Below are positions 23,881-32,349 of a stretch of 40,420 bases of DNA, one piece after another. Both the position numbers and the translations under genes were made by a program. Positions within the stretch are counted from its first letter, which is position 1; each line of letters begins with the position of its first letter. The notes beneath the pieces were generated by a model. The model made no database searches, was not told the origin of the DNA, and saw only the letters and a program-made list of their open reading frames with translations. The stretch is from positions 1-40,420 of the forward strand of contig CAJOHG010000008.1 in the NCBI GenBank assembly GCA_905234395.1, given 5' to 3'. This DNA comes from an uncultured Selenomonadaceae bacterium (GTDB lineage: Bacteria; Bacillota; Negativicutes; Selenomonadales; Selenomonadaceae).

Positions 23881-24646
23881 AGTTGCGGCAAGCGATTTCG
23901 ACGGCACGCTTTATCGTAATGAAAAAATTTCTGCGGCTGATTTGGCGGCGATTAAAAATTGGCAGGCGGCTGGAAATAAATTCGGCATTGTGACGGGTCG
24001 AGCTTATGTTATGTTGATAAAACATCTGCAAGACTTCGCGCTTGACGTTGACTTTATTATCTGCGACAACGGTGCTGTCATTTACGGCGGCGACGGACGA
24101 ATCATTTTCGAGAGCGAACTTCCGAAAAATTTTCTGTGCGCGATTGTCGACGAGCCTTGCGTTCAAGAGACGTTCCATTTTGCATTCGAGGCTGCCGATA
24201 AAATTTTTTGTGCACGCGTCAAAGAATCGTCGTGGGTTCTGCGTGAAAAAAATCGTTGGGACTTCCCGTTGACAATCGTCGACGCCGCGCAGATTGATTC
24301 GCTTCCGAAAATCAATCAGCTCGCGTTGGATTTTCCTTCGCCCGATGCCGCTCAATTCGCAACCGATATTCTCAACGAAAAATTCGGCGACGTGATTCAT
24401 GCGCAAAAAAATACCCACAGCGTCGATATCGTGACGGCAGGCATTAACAAAGCTCAAGGCGTCGAAAATCTTTTGGAGCTGATGAATTGGCGCGGCGCGA
24501 AAATTTTTGTCATCGGCGACGAATCGAACGATCTGCCAATGATAAAAAAATTCGGCGGTTACACCGTCAACACGGCAAAAGATTTTGTCAAAGGTCAAGC
24601 GTCGGCGGTCGTTGAATCGGTCGGCGCAATGCTCAACGCTCAATGA
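23870..24646 (+). CDS. HAD-superfamily (Cof-type) phosphatase
   Basis: 258 residues. Motif I DFDGT (9-13), motif II in VTGRAYVML, motif III Lys and motif IV GDESNDLPMI typical of the Cof subfamily IIB, with a cap domain in the middle. These enzymes dephosphorylate sugar phosphates or related metabolites; linkage to the GH13 gene hints at a sugar phosphate. The reading frame overlaps GH13 by 11 bases and the trkH start by four. Confidence 0.9.
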   Translation: MSFKVAASDFDGTLYRNEKISAADLAAIKNWQAAGNKFGIVTGRAYVMLIKHLQDFALDVDFIICDNGAVIYGGDGRIIFESELPKNFLCAIVDEPCVQETFHFAFEAADKIFCARVKESSWVLREKNRWDFPLTIVDAAQIDSLPKINQLALDFPSPDAAQFATDILNEKFGDVIHAQKNTHSVDIVTAGINKAQGVENLLELMNWRGAKIFVIGDESNDLPMIKKFGGYTVNTAKDFVKGQASAVVESVGAMLNAQ

Positions 24647-26103
24647 ATCGGCGAATCGTTTCGGGCTTGCTCGGCTACTTAACTTTGTTTTGCGGCGCGG
24701 CAATGATCCCTCCGTTTATTTTGGCGGCAACAACTGAAGAATTCGACGGCGCGGCAGCTTTTCTGCTGTCAATTTTCCTGTGCTTGGCGGCAACATTTGA
24801 ATTGGAACGTTTCGGCGGACTGCAGGGCAAAGACAACGTCGGCATTCGCGAAGGAATTGCGGTCACGGGACTCGGCTGGCTGTTAATTTCAATTCTCGGT
24901 CTCGTGCCGTATTTCGCGGGCGGTTATCTGAATTTGCTCGACAGCATGGTCGAATCGTTTTCGGGATTCAGCGGAACGGGCGCGACAGTTTTTGACGACG
25001 TAGAAATTTTGCCTCGCTCAATTTTGCTGTGGCGGAGTTTGTCGAATTGGTTCGGCGGACTTGGAATTGTCGTTATCTTCATGGCGATTTTGCCGCAATT
25101 CGGACGCGGCGGCATGTACATTTTAAAAGCTGAAACGACAGGGCCGACAAAGGATCGTCAAATGCCGAGGATTCGCGACAATGCAAAGGCTCTGTTCAGC
25201 GTCTACGTCCTGTTCACGATAATTTGTGCGGCTGCGTATTTTTTGTGTGGTCTCAATCCGTTTGCGGCGATAAACCACGCGATGACGACGATTGCCACGG
25301 GCGGTTACGGCATTTACAACAGCACGGTCGGCGAATACGGCAACGCTTACCTTGAATATTGCATGGCGTTTTTTATGGTCGTGTCGAGCGGCAGTTTCGC
25401 GATGTATGCGTTGGCTTTTAAGCGCGGCGTCGGCTCAATTTTCAAGAACACGGAGTTTCGCACGTATCTGATGATAATTTCTGTCGCGGCGGTGGTTATC
25501 GCGGTCGATTTAATTTTGGAAATGCAAATTGATGCGGAAAATGCCATTCGCGCCGCAATTTTCCACGTGGCAAGCTTATCTTCGACGACGGGCTTTGTTG
25601 CGCATGACTTTGACACTTATCCGCCGCTCAGCAAAGCTTTCCTGATGATGACGATGTTTTTAGGCGGTTGCGCAGGTTCGACGGCGGGCGGCTTGAAAGT
25701 CGCTAGAATAATTTTGCTGTTCAAATTCGTTGCGCTGATTGTTCGGCAAAAAATTCATCCGAATCTAATCAGCAGTGTGATGTTGAGCGGACGATCGATT
25801 GACGCCGATATTGTCTATGGCGCGGCGAAATTTTTCTTTGCAGTCGTCGTGATGGATGTTTTATTTGCGGCGGTGATGATGTTCGACGGGATTGATTTTG
25901 TCAACAGCATAAGCGTCAGTGTTTCGACAATGGCAAGCGTCGGACCGGGATTCGGCATTGAAGGCGCGACGAGCGGTTATAATTTGTTGCCGAGCTTTAG
26001 TAAATTTTGCGCGTGCGGATTCATGTTTTTAAGTCGACTTGAAATTTTCACGGTGCTTGCGATGTTGAGCCCGGCATTTTGGAACAAGTCAAAGAATTGG
26101 TGA
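24643..26103 (+). CDS. trkH: Trk/Ktr-type potassium transporter membrane subunit
   Basis: 486 residues with many TM helices, the pore-forming subunit of a K+ uptake system. The four P-loop repeats with selectivity glycines are visible: SGTGATVF, TIATGGYG, SSTTGFVA and ASVGPGFG. FGGLGIVVIFMAILP in the early core and GGCAGSTAGG before helix D2M2 are family signatures. It normally needs a TrkA/KtrA RCK subunit, which I do not see nearby. Four-base overlap with the HAD gene. Confidence 0.95.
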   Translation: MNRRIVSGLLGYLTLFCGAAMIPPFILAATTEEFDGAAAFLLSIFLCLAATFELERFGGLQGKDNVGIREGIAVTGLGWLLISILGLVPYFAGGYLNLLDSMVESFSGFSGTGATVFDDVEILPRSILLWRSLSNWFGGLGIVVIFMAILPQFGRGGMYILKAETTGPTKDRQMPRIRDNAKALFSVYVLFTIICAAAYFLCGLNPFAAINHAMTTIATGGYGIYNSTVGEYGNAYLEYCMAFFMVVSSGSFAMYALAFKRGVGSIFKNTEFRTYLMIISVAAVVIAVDLILEMQIDAENAIRAAIFHVASLSSTTGFVAHDFDTYPPLSKAFLMMTMFLGGCAGSTAGGLKVARIILLFKFVALIVRQKIHPNLISSVMLSGRSIDADIVYGAAKFFFAVVVMDVLFAAVMMFDGIDFVNSISVSVSTMASVGPGFGIEGATSGYNLLPSFSKFCACGFMFLSRLEIFTVLAMLSPAFWNKSKNW

Positions 26104-26120
26104 AAAGGCAGGTGATTATC

Positions 26121-26381
26121 ATGAAGATTCAAGGAGCAGTCATAATTGAACAGGGCGTAACGTTCGCAATCGTCGTTGTCAATCGCACGGTGACCAATTA
26201 CACGTCGCGGGCGATTCGTGTCCGAAATCAGCTGTCGCAATTTTTTAGAAACATGCCGATAATTTTAATGTCGCAGGACGCAAACGGCACGCCGCATTAT
26301 TACGGTCGCAAAGATATTGTCGCGTTCCTGCAATCGATTCGGCTCGATCAAATTCCGTGGAAGGAGTACCATATCTATTGA
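26121..26381 (+). CDS. conserved small protein of unknown function
   Basis: 86 residues with MKIQGAVIIEQGVTFAIVVV, a basic middle (RAIRVRNQLSQF) and a tail GRKDIVAFLQSIRLDQIPW. It has the feel of a conserved Bacillota protein family; I recall similar small proteins but no assigned function. No signal peptide or TM helix. ATG at 26121, AGGTGA seven bases upstream. Overlaps the queH ATG at its stop (TGATG). Confidence 0.8.
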   Translation: MKIQGAVIIEQGVTFAIVVVNRTVTNYTSRAIRVRNQLSQFFRNMPIILMSQDANGTPHYYGRKDIVAFLQSIRLDQIPWKEYHIY

Positions 26382-26983
26382 TGAAAATTTTGATGCACAT
26401 GTGTTGCGCACCGTGCTCATGCTATCCGACCAAACGTTTGCGCGAAGAAGGCTTTGAACCTGTCGGCTATTTCTTCAACCCGAACATTCACCCGCACCAA
26501 GAATGGAAACGTCGACTTCAAACTGCGCGGGACTTTGCCGAAAAAGTCGGGATAAAATTTTTCGCGGACAATCATTATCGACTGCGCGAATATCTGGCAA
26601 AAGTTTCAAGCGTCGTCGATGAGCAGGACACGATTCAATTTGCCGACGGTTTTCATAAACGTTGCGGGATATGCTATTCGTGGCGATTGAATGAGACTGC
26701 ACGTTTTGCGGCGGAAAATAATTTTGAGCTGTTTACGTCGACGCTTTTCTACAGCCGTCATCAAAATCACGAGCTTATGAAAAAAATCGCCGAGCACTTT
26801 GCCAAAATGTTCGGCGTGAAATTTTTTTATGAAGACTTCCGCGCAGGTTGGCAAGAAGGAATAGATTTGAGTTTGGAATTGGGACTTTATCGGCAAAATT
26901 ATTGCGGGTGTATTTTCAGCGAAGAGGAACGTTTCAGCAATGACCTTCGTAAGGCGCGCCGAAAATTCTTCGCGAACATTTGA
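26381..26983 (+). CDS. queH: epoxyqueuosine reductase QueH
   Basis: 200 residues. QueH converts epoxyqueuosine to queuosine in tRNA and is unrelated to QueG. Hallmark cysteines: CCAPC near the start (8,9,12), CGIC in HKRCGICYSWR and CGC in NYCGCIFSEEERF, which bind a 4Fe-4S cluster and a second iron. Start at the ATG overlapping the preceding stop, or the TTG just before it; GGAG lies 11-14 bases upstream. Terminator follows. Confidence 0.95.
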   Translation: MKILMHMCCAPCSCYPTKRLREEGFEPVGYFFNPNIHPHQEWKRRLQTARDFAEKVGIKFFADNHYRLREYLAKVSSVVDEQDTIQFADGFHKRCGICYSWRLNETARFAAENNFELFTSTLFYSRHQNHELMKKIAEHFAKMFGVKFFYEDFRAGWQEGIDLSLELGLYRQNYCGCIFSEEERFSNDLRKARRKFFANI

Positions 26984-26993
26984 TTTGCAATCG

Positions 26994-27036
26994 ACAAAAA
27001 AAATTCTCCGCGACTTTCGAGCCGGGAGAATTTTTT
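26994..27036. terminator. bidirectional terminator between queH and rpsI
   Basis: AATTCTCC (27002-27009) and GGAGAATT (27025-27032) with A-run before and TTTTTT after. Confidence 0.85.
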
Positions 27037-27052
27037 GTATAAAAATTTCTGA

Positions 27053-27445
27053 TTAACGTTTCGAGAACTGTGATGCCTTGCGAGCCTTTTTGAGACCGTA
27101 TTTACGACGTTCCTTTTCACGCGGGTCGCGAGTGACAAAACCTGCCTTTTTGAGCGCGGGACGTAAATCAGCATCGAGTTCCATCAATGCACGGGTGATG
27201 CCGTGACGAATTGCGCCCGCTTGACCGGTGGTGCCGCCGCCTTTGACGTTGACTATCACGTCGTATTTGTCTTCCATTTCGGTAAGAACGAGCGGTTGAC
27301 GGACAATCAACTCCAAAGTCTTCAAGCCGAAATATTCTTCCATTGCGCGATTGTTAATCGTGACTTTGCCGTCGCCGGGAACGAGTCGCACGCGGGCAAC
27401 TGAACTTTTGCGGCGACCTGTGCCGTAGTAGCTTACTTGTGCCAT
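27053..27445 (-). CDS. rpsI: 30S ribosomal protein uS9
   Basis: 130 residues. [14 protein letters not shown] at the start, [19 protein letters not shown] in the middle and the basic C-terminal tail [14 protein letters not shown] that contacts tRNA in the P site. The ATG at 27445 has AAGGAG eight bases upstream. Downstream partner of rplM in the usual operon. Confidence 0.98.
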   Translation of the reverse strand: MAQVSYYGTGRRKSSVARVRLVPGDGKVTINNRAMEEYFGLKTLELIVRQPLVLTEMEDKYDVIVNVKGGGTTGQAGAIRHGITRALMELDADLRPALKKAGFVTRDPREKERRKYGLKKARKASQFSKR

Positions 27446-27457
27446 TTCATTCACTCC

Positions 27458-27898
27458 TTAGCGCGTTTCAATTTTGAGTTCTTCGGGCTTCTGCGCGGCG
27501 TAGGGATGTTTGTCGTCGGCGAAGACGTGAAGTTTTCTGAACAGATTCGCGCCGAGTTTATTTTTCGGCAACATACCGCGGACGGCGTGTTCAATGACGC
27601 GTTCGGGAAATTTTCTCATCCAATCGCCCGCAGTTTCATATTTGCCGCCGCCGAGATAGCCGGTGTGGTGGAAGTAAACTTTTTTGCGCAACTTTTTGCC
27701 GGTGAAAACAGCTTTTGCCGCGTTGATGACAATGACAAAGTCGCCGGTATCGACATGAGGCGTGAACACGGGTTTATTTTTGCCGCGCAGGACGCTTGCG
27801 ATTTGAGCCGCCAAACGTCCGACGGTTTTTCCTTCGGCGTCGACGATGTACCATTTCCGCTCAACGTCGCCCGCCTTTGCAATGTACGTATCTTTCAT
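27458..27898 (-). CDS. rplM: 50S ribosomal protein uL13
   Basis: 146 residues. RKWYIVDAEGKTVGRLAAQIA, GKNKPVFTPHVDTGDFVIV, YFHHTGYLGG and AVRGMLPKNKLG are typical. The ATG at 27898 follows GGAGG by seven bases. In B. subtilis and E. coli the rplM leader mediates autoregulation, and the leader here can hide this ribosome site. Only 12 bases separate it from rpsI. Confidence 0.98.
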   Translation of the reverse strand: MKDTYIAKAGDVERKWYIVDAEGKTVGRLAAQIASVLRGKNKPVFTPHVDTGDFVIVINAAKAVFTGKKLRKKVYFHHTGYLGGGKYETAGDWMRKFPERVIEHAVRGMLPKNKLGANLFRKLHVFADDKHPYAAQKPEELKIETR

Positions 27899-27905
27899 GA
27901 AATTT

Positions 27906-27935
27906 CCTCCATGACTGACTGTGAATTGACGGAGG
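27906..27935 (-). promoter_or_regulatory. leader hairpin hiding the rplM ribosome site
   Basis: On the mRNA CCTCCGT (27935-27929) pairs with ATGGAGG (27912-27906), seven pairs, one of them G-U. The second arm contains the rplM ribosome site GGAGG. Confidence 0.65.
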
Positions 27936-27987
27936 TCGCTTTTGCCCGGGGCTAATGGAAACATCGGCAAACCGCCATACTCACGCG

Positions 27988-28016
27988 ATTTTAATTGAAA
28001 CGCCGCGCCCTGTCAA
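27988..28016 (-). promoter_or_regulatory. rplM-rpsI promoter
   Basis: On the minus strand a consensus TTGACA (28016-28011), 17-base spacer, TAAAAT (27993-27988). It implies a leader of about 80 bases before rplM. Confidence 0.85.
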
Positions 28017-28080
28017 GGGAAATTTAATGTCGCTTTCTAAACGGCAAATTTTGTCGAGAGATAAATTTTTCGCGTGCCGA

Positions 28081-30309
28081 TTATTGTTTCTTGAATTTGC
28101 CGCCGCTGATTTTGTAAGTCGAGCTGTTGACGTGGAAAGTTGACGCGGTGAAATCGTGGAGCGTAATTGCTTTGGCTGTCGTGCCGACTTTGAAATAGAC
28201 TTCCGCCTTTGATTTATTATAAGACGTGGAGAAAGTTCCCGTGATTTTTAGCAAGTCGTCGTTCTCGAAACCGTAGATAACATCTTTGCCGTCGCCGTCC
28301 GCATAGATAAACGTGTCTTTGCCTGCGTTGCCCCATAAGCTGTCGTTGCCTTTGTCGCCCCAAAGTGAATCGTTGCCCGCGCCGCCCTTGAGAATGTCGT
28401 TGCCGTTGCTGCCGTAAAGTTTATCGTTGCCCGCGTTGCCGAGAATGGTATCGTTGCCTGCCCTGCCGTAGAGTGAATCGTTACCTTTGCCGCCGACGAT
28501 TGAATTATCCAATGCGTTGCCCTTAATGCTTGCGGCGATTGTCCGCGCAGAAGCGTCGATTGTCTTTATTGCGGAGCTGACGGTCACGGGAGATTTGGTC
28601 TTGTCGGTGACTTTAACATAGTCGCTCGTGATGTTGAGCGAATCCAAACTTGCCGCGCCTTCCAAAGTGATCTTGCCTTTGCCGACGGTGACGATTAAAT
28701 TTTTGCCGCTCGTCTTTTTAGTGTAAGTGCCGCCGCTGATTGAAAGTGTCGCCTTCGAGTCGAAGCCTTGAATCAAGTCGTTGCCGTCGCCCGACGTGTA
28801 TTTGACCAGAACATTTTCGCCGCCGATTTCATAACGTGCGGGACGTCTGCCGGCAAGAGCGGTATCGAGCCAAATTGTATCGTTGCCCGTGCCGCCGACG
28901 ATTGTGACGTAATTGGCGATGTTGTGAATCGAATCGTTGCCCGCGCCGCCGATAATTGTCGTGTTGGTGGAAAGTTGCTTGTTGATGTCCGTTGAGTTTA
29001 AAACCGTGTCATTGCCGTCGCCGCAGTCGAACAGAACTTTATCGGTGCCGACGCCGTCGAGATAATCGTTGCCCGCGCCGCCCATGAGCGTGACGTTGTC
29101 GCAAACGGTGCCGAGAGTATCGTTGCCCTTGCCGCCGTCAATCAAATTGTAGGAACTGATTGTATTGTCGTGAGCGTAGTCATGCTGACCGTCGTAATTG
29201 AAAATCCAATCGTTGCCGGAGCCGCCGCGTATGGTTGAGTTCGCGCCGATGTGTCTGATTGAATCGTTGCCCGCGCCCGCGTTGATTGAAGTGTAAGTAC
29301 TGCAGACGCCGATTGTATCTTTGCCCTTGCCCGCGAGAATTTTATTTTTCGTCGAGTCGACTGAATACACAAAGGTGCCCACTCCAATGTGATTGTTGCC
29401 GTCGCCCGCATTGATTGAAAGATTTGTGGCGTTGTAAAAAGATAAGCTGTCGTTGCCCTTGCCGGCAAGAATCGTGGAATTTTTATCGTAGCGGGAGCTT
29501 AAGGTGTTTTTGCCTTCGCCCAACTTGATTAAAGCCTTCGAGTTGCTTTCCATGCTGACAAAATCGGAGCCTGCGCCGCTGATGATTGAACTTTTCGAGG
29601 AATAGTGCAGGCGGAAATGATTGTTGCCGATTGTGTCGTCAAGCAAGACATTCACGCCGAGATAAGTATCATAGTTTGAACCTCCGCCGCTGATTGAATC
29701 GTTGCCTTTGCCGCCGCGAATCGTCAATTTAGAGCCGTAACCGACAAGTGAATCATTTCCGGTGCCGCCGACGATTGATAAGCTGTCTCCGTTGCCGTAA
29801 ATGGTATCGTTGCCGTCTCCGCCGCTTAGCTTTGATTTTTTTCCGTAGTTGTAAATTGAATCGTCACCGTTGCCGCCGTAAATCGTTGCAAAGTCGCTGT
29901 TGTAGCTGTAAAGGGAATCGTTTCCGTTGCCGCCGACGATTGAAGGATTATTGCCGTACCGGTAAACGTAATCGTTGCCGTTGCCCGCGCTTATCGTGAC
30001 GTAATTGTTGCCGGAATTATATTCGCCGTCGCGAATGTCATCGTTGCCGTCTCCGCCGTAAATTTTTGCTTTGTGACCGCCGCGATAATTGTAAATGGTG
30101 TCGTTGCCGTTTCCGCCGTCCAATGTTGCGGGCGATATGGACGCATTGTTTTCCAAACGGTCGTCGCCGTCCTTGCCGTAGAGGCGTTTATAATAGGTGT
30201 AAGTCCGAGTGTCGCTCTTTTCACTGTACGTTATCACGAGTGTGTACAGCGAATCGTCACCGCTCGTGCCGTTTTTTGTGCCGCCTTGAATCGTAACTTG
30301 CTTTGACAT
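28081..30309 (-). CDS. RTX-repeat calcium-binding protein
   Basis: 742 residues made mostly of about 25 RTX nonapeptide-like units of the GGxGNDxU type (GGNGNDTI, GGDGNDDI, AGKGNDSL and so on), which form calcium-dependent beta-rolls. About residues 1-70 are the N-terminal region; another segment (about 500-580) with Lys/Ser-rich strands interrupts the repeats; the C-terminus GKDTFIYADGDGKDVIYGFENDDLL resembles the region before type I secretion signals. No Sec or Tat signal peptide. Export would need a type I system, which I do not see in the window. ATG with GGAGG seven bases upstream. Confidence 0.88.
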   Translation of the reverse strand: MSKQVTIQGGTKNGTSGDDSLYTLVITYSEKSDTRTYTYYKRLYGKDGDDRLENNASISPATLDGGNGNDTIYNYRGGHKAKIYGGDGNDDIRDGEYNSGNNYVTISAGNGNDYVYRYGNNPSIVGGNGNDSLYSYNSDFATIYGGNGDDSIYNYGKKSKLSGGDGNDTIYGNGDSLSIVGGTGNDSLVGYGSKLTIRGGKGNDSISGGGSNYDTYLGVNVLLDDTIGNNHFRLHYSSKSSIISGAGSDFVSMESNSKALIKLGEGKNTLSSRYDKNSTILAGKGNDSLSFYNATNLSINAGDGNNHIGVGTFVYSVDSTKNKILAGKGKDTIGVCSTYTSINAGAGNDSIRHIGANSTIRGGSGNDWIFNYDGQHDYAHDNTISSYNLIDGGKGNDTLGTVCDNVTLMGGAGNDYLDGVGTDKVLFDCGDGNDTVLNSTDINKQLSTNTTIIGGAGNDSIHNIANYVTIVGGTGNDTIWLDTALAGRRPARYEIGGENVLVKYTSGDGNDLIQGFDSKATLSISGGTYTKKTSGKNLIVTVGKGKITLEGAASLDSLNITSDYVKVTDKTKSPVTVSSAIKTIDASARTIAASIKGNALDNSIVGGKGNDSLYGRAGNDTILGNAGNDKLYGSNGNDILKGGAGNDSLWGDKGNDSLWGNAGKDTFIYADGDGKDVIYGFENDDLLKITGTFSTSYNKSKAEVYFKVGTTAKAITLHDFTASTFHVNSSTYKISGGKFKKQ

Positions 30310-30333
30310 GATAATTCCCTCCTTAAAAAATTT

Positions 30334-30362
30334 AGCGGCGAAGTCAAACTTTCTTCGTCGCT
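30334..30362 (-). terminator. terminator-like leader hairpin before the RTX gene
   Basis: On the minus strand AGCG-A-CGAAG pairs with CTTCG-C-CGCT around AAAGTTTGA, followed by AAATTTTTT and then directly the RTX ribosome site. It lies downstream of the RTX promoter, so it may attenuate, or it ends upstream transcripts. Confidence 0.5.
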
Positions 30363-30415
30363 TTAGTAAATGGTCGCCGTTTATTTGTCGTGCTTGAGTT
30401 CAACTTCTGCGCGGA

Positions 30416-30444
30416 ATTTTATCACACGTAACGGGCGATGTAAA
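30416..30444 (-). promoter_or_regulatory. RTX gene promoter
   Basis: On the minus strand TTTACA (30444-30439), 17-base spacer, TAAAAT (30421-30416) with an extended TGA. It implies a leader of about 100 bases. Confidence 0.65.
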
Positions 30445-30492
30445 TTTTCTTAGGGAATTTTAACGTCAGAATTCGGCGGTGCCTTAAACAAA

Positions 30493-31146
30493 TTATTTGC
30501 GGCGTTTAAAGTCCTCGTCGATGTCTTCGCGCCACGATTCATCACTCATGGCAGTTCTTGACGGTGCGGCTCTGAATGCGCGTGCAAAATTCGCCATTGC
30601 TCCGAAAACATGAGCGGTGCCTTCCTCGTCGGCGTGATAGTTGACTGCGCGGCGGGCGTCAATGCCAATGTGACCTGCGACTTCCACGGCGTCAATATTC
30701 GCGCCCATGAAGACGAATTCCCAACCGAGTTCCTTTTGCCGTTCAATGAGCTTTTTGATGTCCGCGTAGCTGAATTTGCAGCTGGCGTTCTCCATGCCGT
30801 CGGTCGTTATGACGAACAAAGTTTTCTGCGGACGATCTTCTTCGCGTGCGTATTTGTGGACGTTCTTAATATGCTTGACGGCGTCACCTATCGCGTCGAG
30901 CAAGGCAGTTGTCCCGCGCACTTGATAATCTTTCCGCGTCAAAGGTTGCACGTCCTCAAGCGGAATTCTGTCGTGCAGAACGATTGATTCATGGTCAAAC
31001 AGAATCGTCGAGACAAGCGCGTCGCCTTCAGCTTCAGATTTCTGTTTCTCAATCATTGCGTTAAAACCGCCGATAGTGTCCGATTCCAATCCCGCCATTG
31101 AGCCGGAGCGATCGAGAATAAAAACTATCTCCGTGAGGTTATTCAT
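30493..31146 (-). CDS. von Willebrand factor A domain protein
   Basis: 217 residues. Intact MIDAS: DRSGS (12-16), the Thr in VRGTTALLDAIGD and Asp in TTDGMENAS. No TM helix or signal, so cytoplasmic. vWA proteins of this type (TerY-like) act in stress or metal-resistance modules; I cannot identify its partner beyond the neighbours. ATG at 31146 overlaps the stop of the 33-residue gene upstream (ATGA), so they are coupled. C-terminus is charged (DIDEDFKRRK). Confidence 0.88.
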   Translation of the reverse strand: MNNLTEIVFILDRSGSMAGLESDTIGGFNAMIEKQKSEAEGDALVSTILFDHESIVLHDRIPLEDVQPLTRKDYQVRGTTALLDAIGDAVKHIKNVHKYAREEDRPQKTLFVITTDGMENASCKFSYADIKKLIERQKELGWEFVFMGANIDAVEVAGHIGIDARRAVNYHADEEGTAHVFGAMANFARAFRAAPSRTAMSDESWREDIDEDFKRRK

Positions 31147-31244
31147 TTCCTAAAACTCCTTTCCGATTTTCTGTCCATTTCCGTGCCGATTTTGTTTCCC
31201 GTGAGACCGCCGAGAGTTCCTTTAGCCTCGTTGGCTCTTTTCAT
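31143..31244 (-). CDS. 33-residue basic peptide, coupled to the vWA gene
   Basis: Starts MKRANEAKGTLGGLTGNKIG and ends RSFRK. It has a strong AAGGAGG ten bases upstream and its stop overlaps the vWA start, so it is very probably translated. Composition is basic and Gly-rich with no TM. Function unknown; it might be a leader that sets vWA translation. Confidence 0.6.
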   Translation of the reverse strand: MKRANEAKGTLGGLTGNKIGTEMDRKSERSFRK

Positions 31245-31307
31245 TTGATATTTACCTCCTTAAGCTTATCATACAATGGGATTCTTTAAAAAACATTTGA
31301 TTTTTCG

Positions 31308-31808
31308 TCAGCCGCCGAGCAACGGTTGATTGTATTTGTAGAGAATTTGATTGACCAAGTCCACGTCGAAAATTTTGTACTCAATGAAGAACGAAATTAT
31401 CACGTCGGCAAGATTCGATTTTGTGAGCGTGAAACCTGCCAAAGCCAAAAGTTCCCGCGTTTGTGAAAAGTCAAGCTTGAGTGCGATGGCAAATGCCAAA
31501 ACCGTTTGCTTGCTCGGTTGATAGTCGACGTGGTTTGCGATTTTGGAAAAGTGGCGACGGTCGATGTTGGCGCGTTTGTAGATGACGGAATTTTTTTCGC
31601 CGCTCTCTTCAATCAAACGCATCAGCATTTCGGAAAAAGTTTCGAGCCCGTGTTTTCCCTGCGAGTAAAGTCTTAAAAAATCCACCTCGTCAAGCTCAAA
31701 GTTGCGCATAAGACCGTGTGCCTCAAATTTTCGCGGCGCGGCAGTCTTGTCGAAATTTTTGGCGATGTAAGCGGCGATAAAGTTTTCGATATTTTTGCTG
31801 TCAACCAT
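31308..31808 (-). CDS. HTH-like regulatory protein paired with the vWA gene
   Basis: 166 residues. The middle and C-terminal part, with RANIDRRHFSKIANHVDYQPSK and SKQTVLAFAIALKLDF, reads as a helix-turn-helix (XRE-like) pattern: a recognition helix followed by SKQTVLAFAIAL. The C-terminal FFIEYKIFDVDLVNQILYKYNQPLLGG resembles a widespread Bacillota module that I recall near TerY/vWA and macrodomain proteins. ATG at 31808 with GGAGG about eight bases upstream; its own promoter upstream. Likely controls or senses with the vWA protein, by inference. Confidence 0.7.
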   Translation of the reverse strand: MVDSKNIENFIAAYIAKNFDKTAAPRKFEAHGLMRNFELDEVDFLRLYSQGKHGLETFSEMLMRLIEESGEKNSVIYKRANIDRRHFSKIANHVDYQPSKQTVLAFAIALKLDFSQTRELLALAGFTLTKSNLADVIISFFIEYKIFDVDLVNQILYKYNQPLLGG

Positions 31809-31827
31809 GGACTTCGCCTCCGCAAAG

Positions 31828-31856
31828 ATTTTAACATGAAACAACTACAAATTTAA
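31828..31856 (-). promoter_or_regulatory. promoter of the HTH-like gene
   Basis: On the minus strand TTAAAT (31856-31851), 17-base spacer, TAAAAT (31833-31828) with extended TGT. Moderate match. Confidence 0.45.
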
Positions 31857-31874
31857 ATACGCGTCGAAAAAAAA

Positions 31875-32336
31875 TTAAACTTCGGGCAAGGACAACACAA
31901 GAAACAAATCAATCGCGACAGTTATCCAAATGGCGGTGTTTCTGCGAGCCTGTTCATTGTTGCCGTGAAAATTGACGAGCGACAAAATACCGTAGATTAC
32001 GTAAAAGAAAATCACGAAGCCGACAATTTGCGCGACGGTGAAAATCGCCACTTCCAGGACGGCATCCACGCTGATATCTTTTGAATTTTGCAAGCTCTCG
32101 AATCCGCCGACGTTTACCGTATAAGAAAACTCTGCAACAAAAGATACGAGCAATCCCCAATCAATCGACGTCAGGTTTTTGAATATATCCCAAAAGTCGC
32201 TGTAAGTTTTCTTTTTAACGACATTGCCTTCCGCGTCGAGTTCGGGATTTTTATCTTTTTGTATTTCAACCTTGCACAAACTGCCGACAAAAAGAATAAA
32301 CATGGATAACGAAAATGCTATTAAAATTAATAACAT
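31875..32336 (-). CDS. membrane protein of unknown function
   Basis: 153 residues with about four TM helices (1-21, then two in the middle at about 60-80 and 92-120, and the last at about 133-150). The N-terminal helix ends in SLCKVEIQKD. ATG at 32336 with AAGGAGG eight bases upstream. Belongs to the small-membrane-protein cluster. I cannot assign a family. Confidence 0.8.
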   Translation of the reverse strand: MLLILIAFSLSMFILFVGSLCKVEIQKDKNPELDAEGNVVKKKTYSDFWDIFKNLTSIDWGLLVSFVAEFSYTVNVGGFESLQNSKDISVDAVLEVAIFTVAQIVGFVIFFYVIYGILSLVNFHGNNEQARRNTAIWITVAIDLFLVLSLPEV

Positions 32337-32349
32337 GGCGAACACCTCC

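Noticed and set aside
23846..24703. 285-codon minus-strand frame across the HAD gene and trkH start
   Set aside because: Opposite real genes, low-complexity translation, no ribosome site.
28081..30309. Regular GC-rich repeats that at first look like a CRISPR or minisatellite
   Set aside because: The repeats are the coding form of RTX nonapeptides in one long open frame, without constant repeats and unique spacers.
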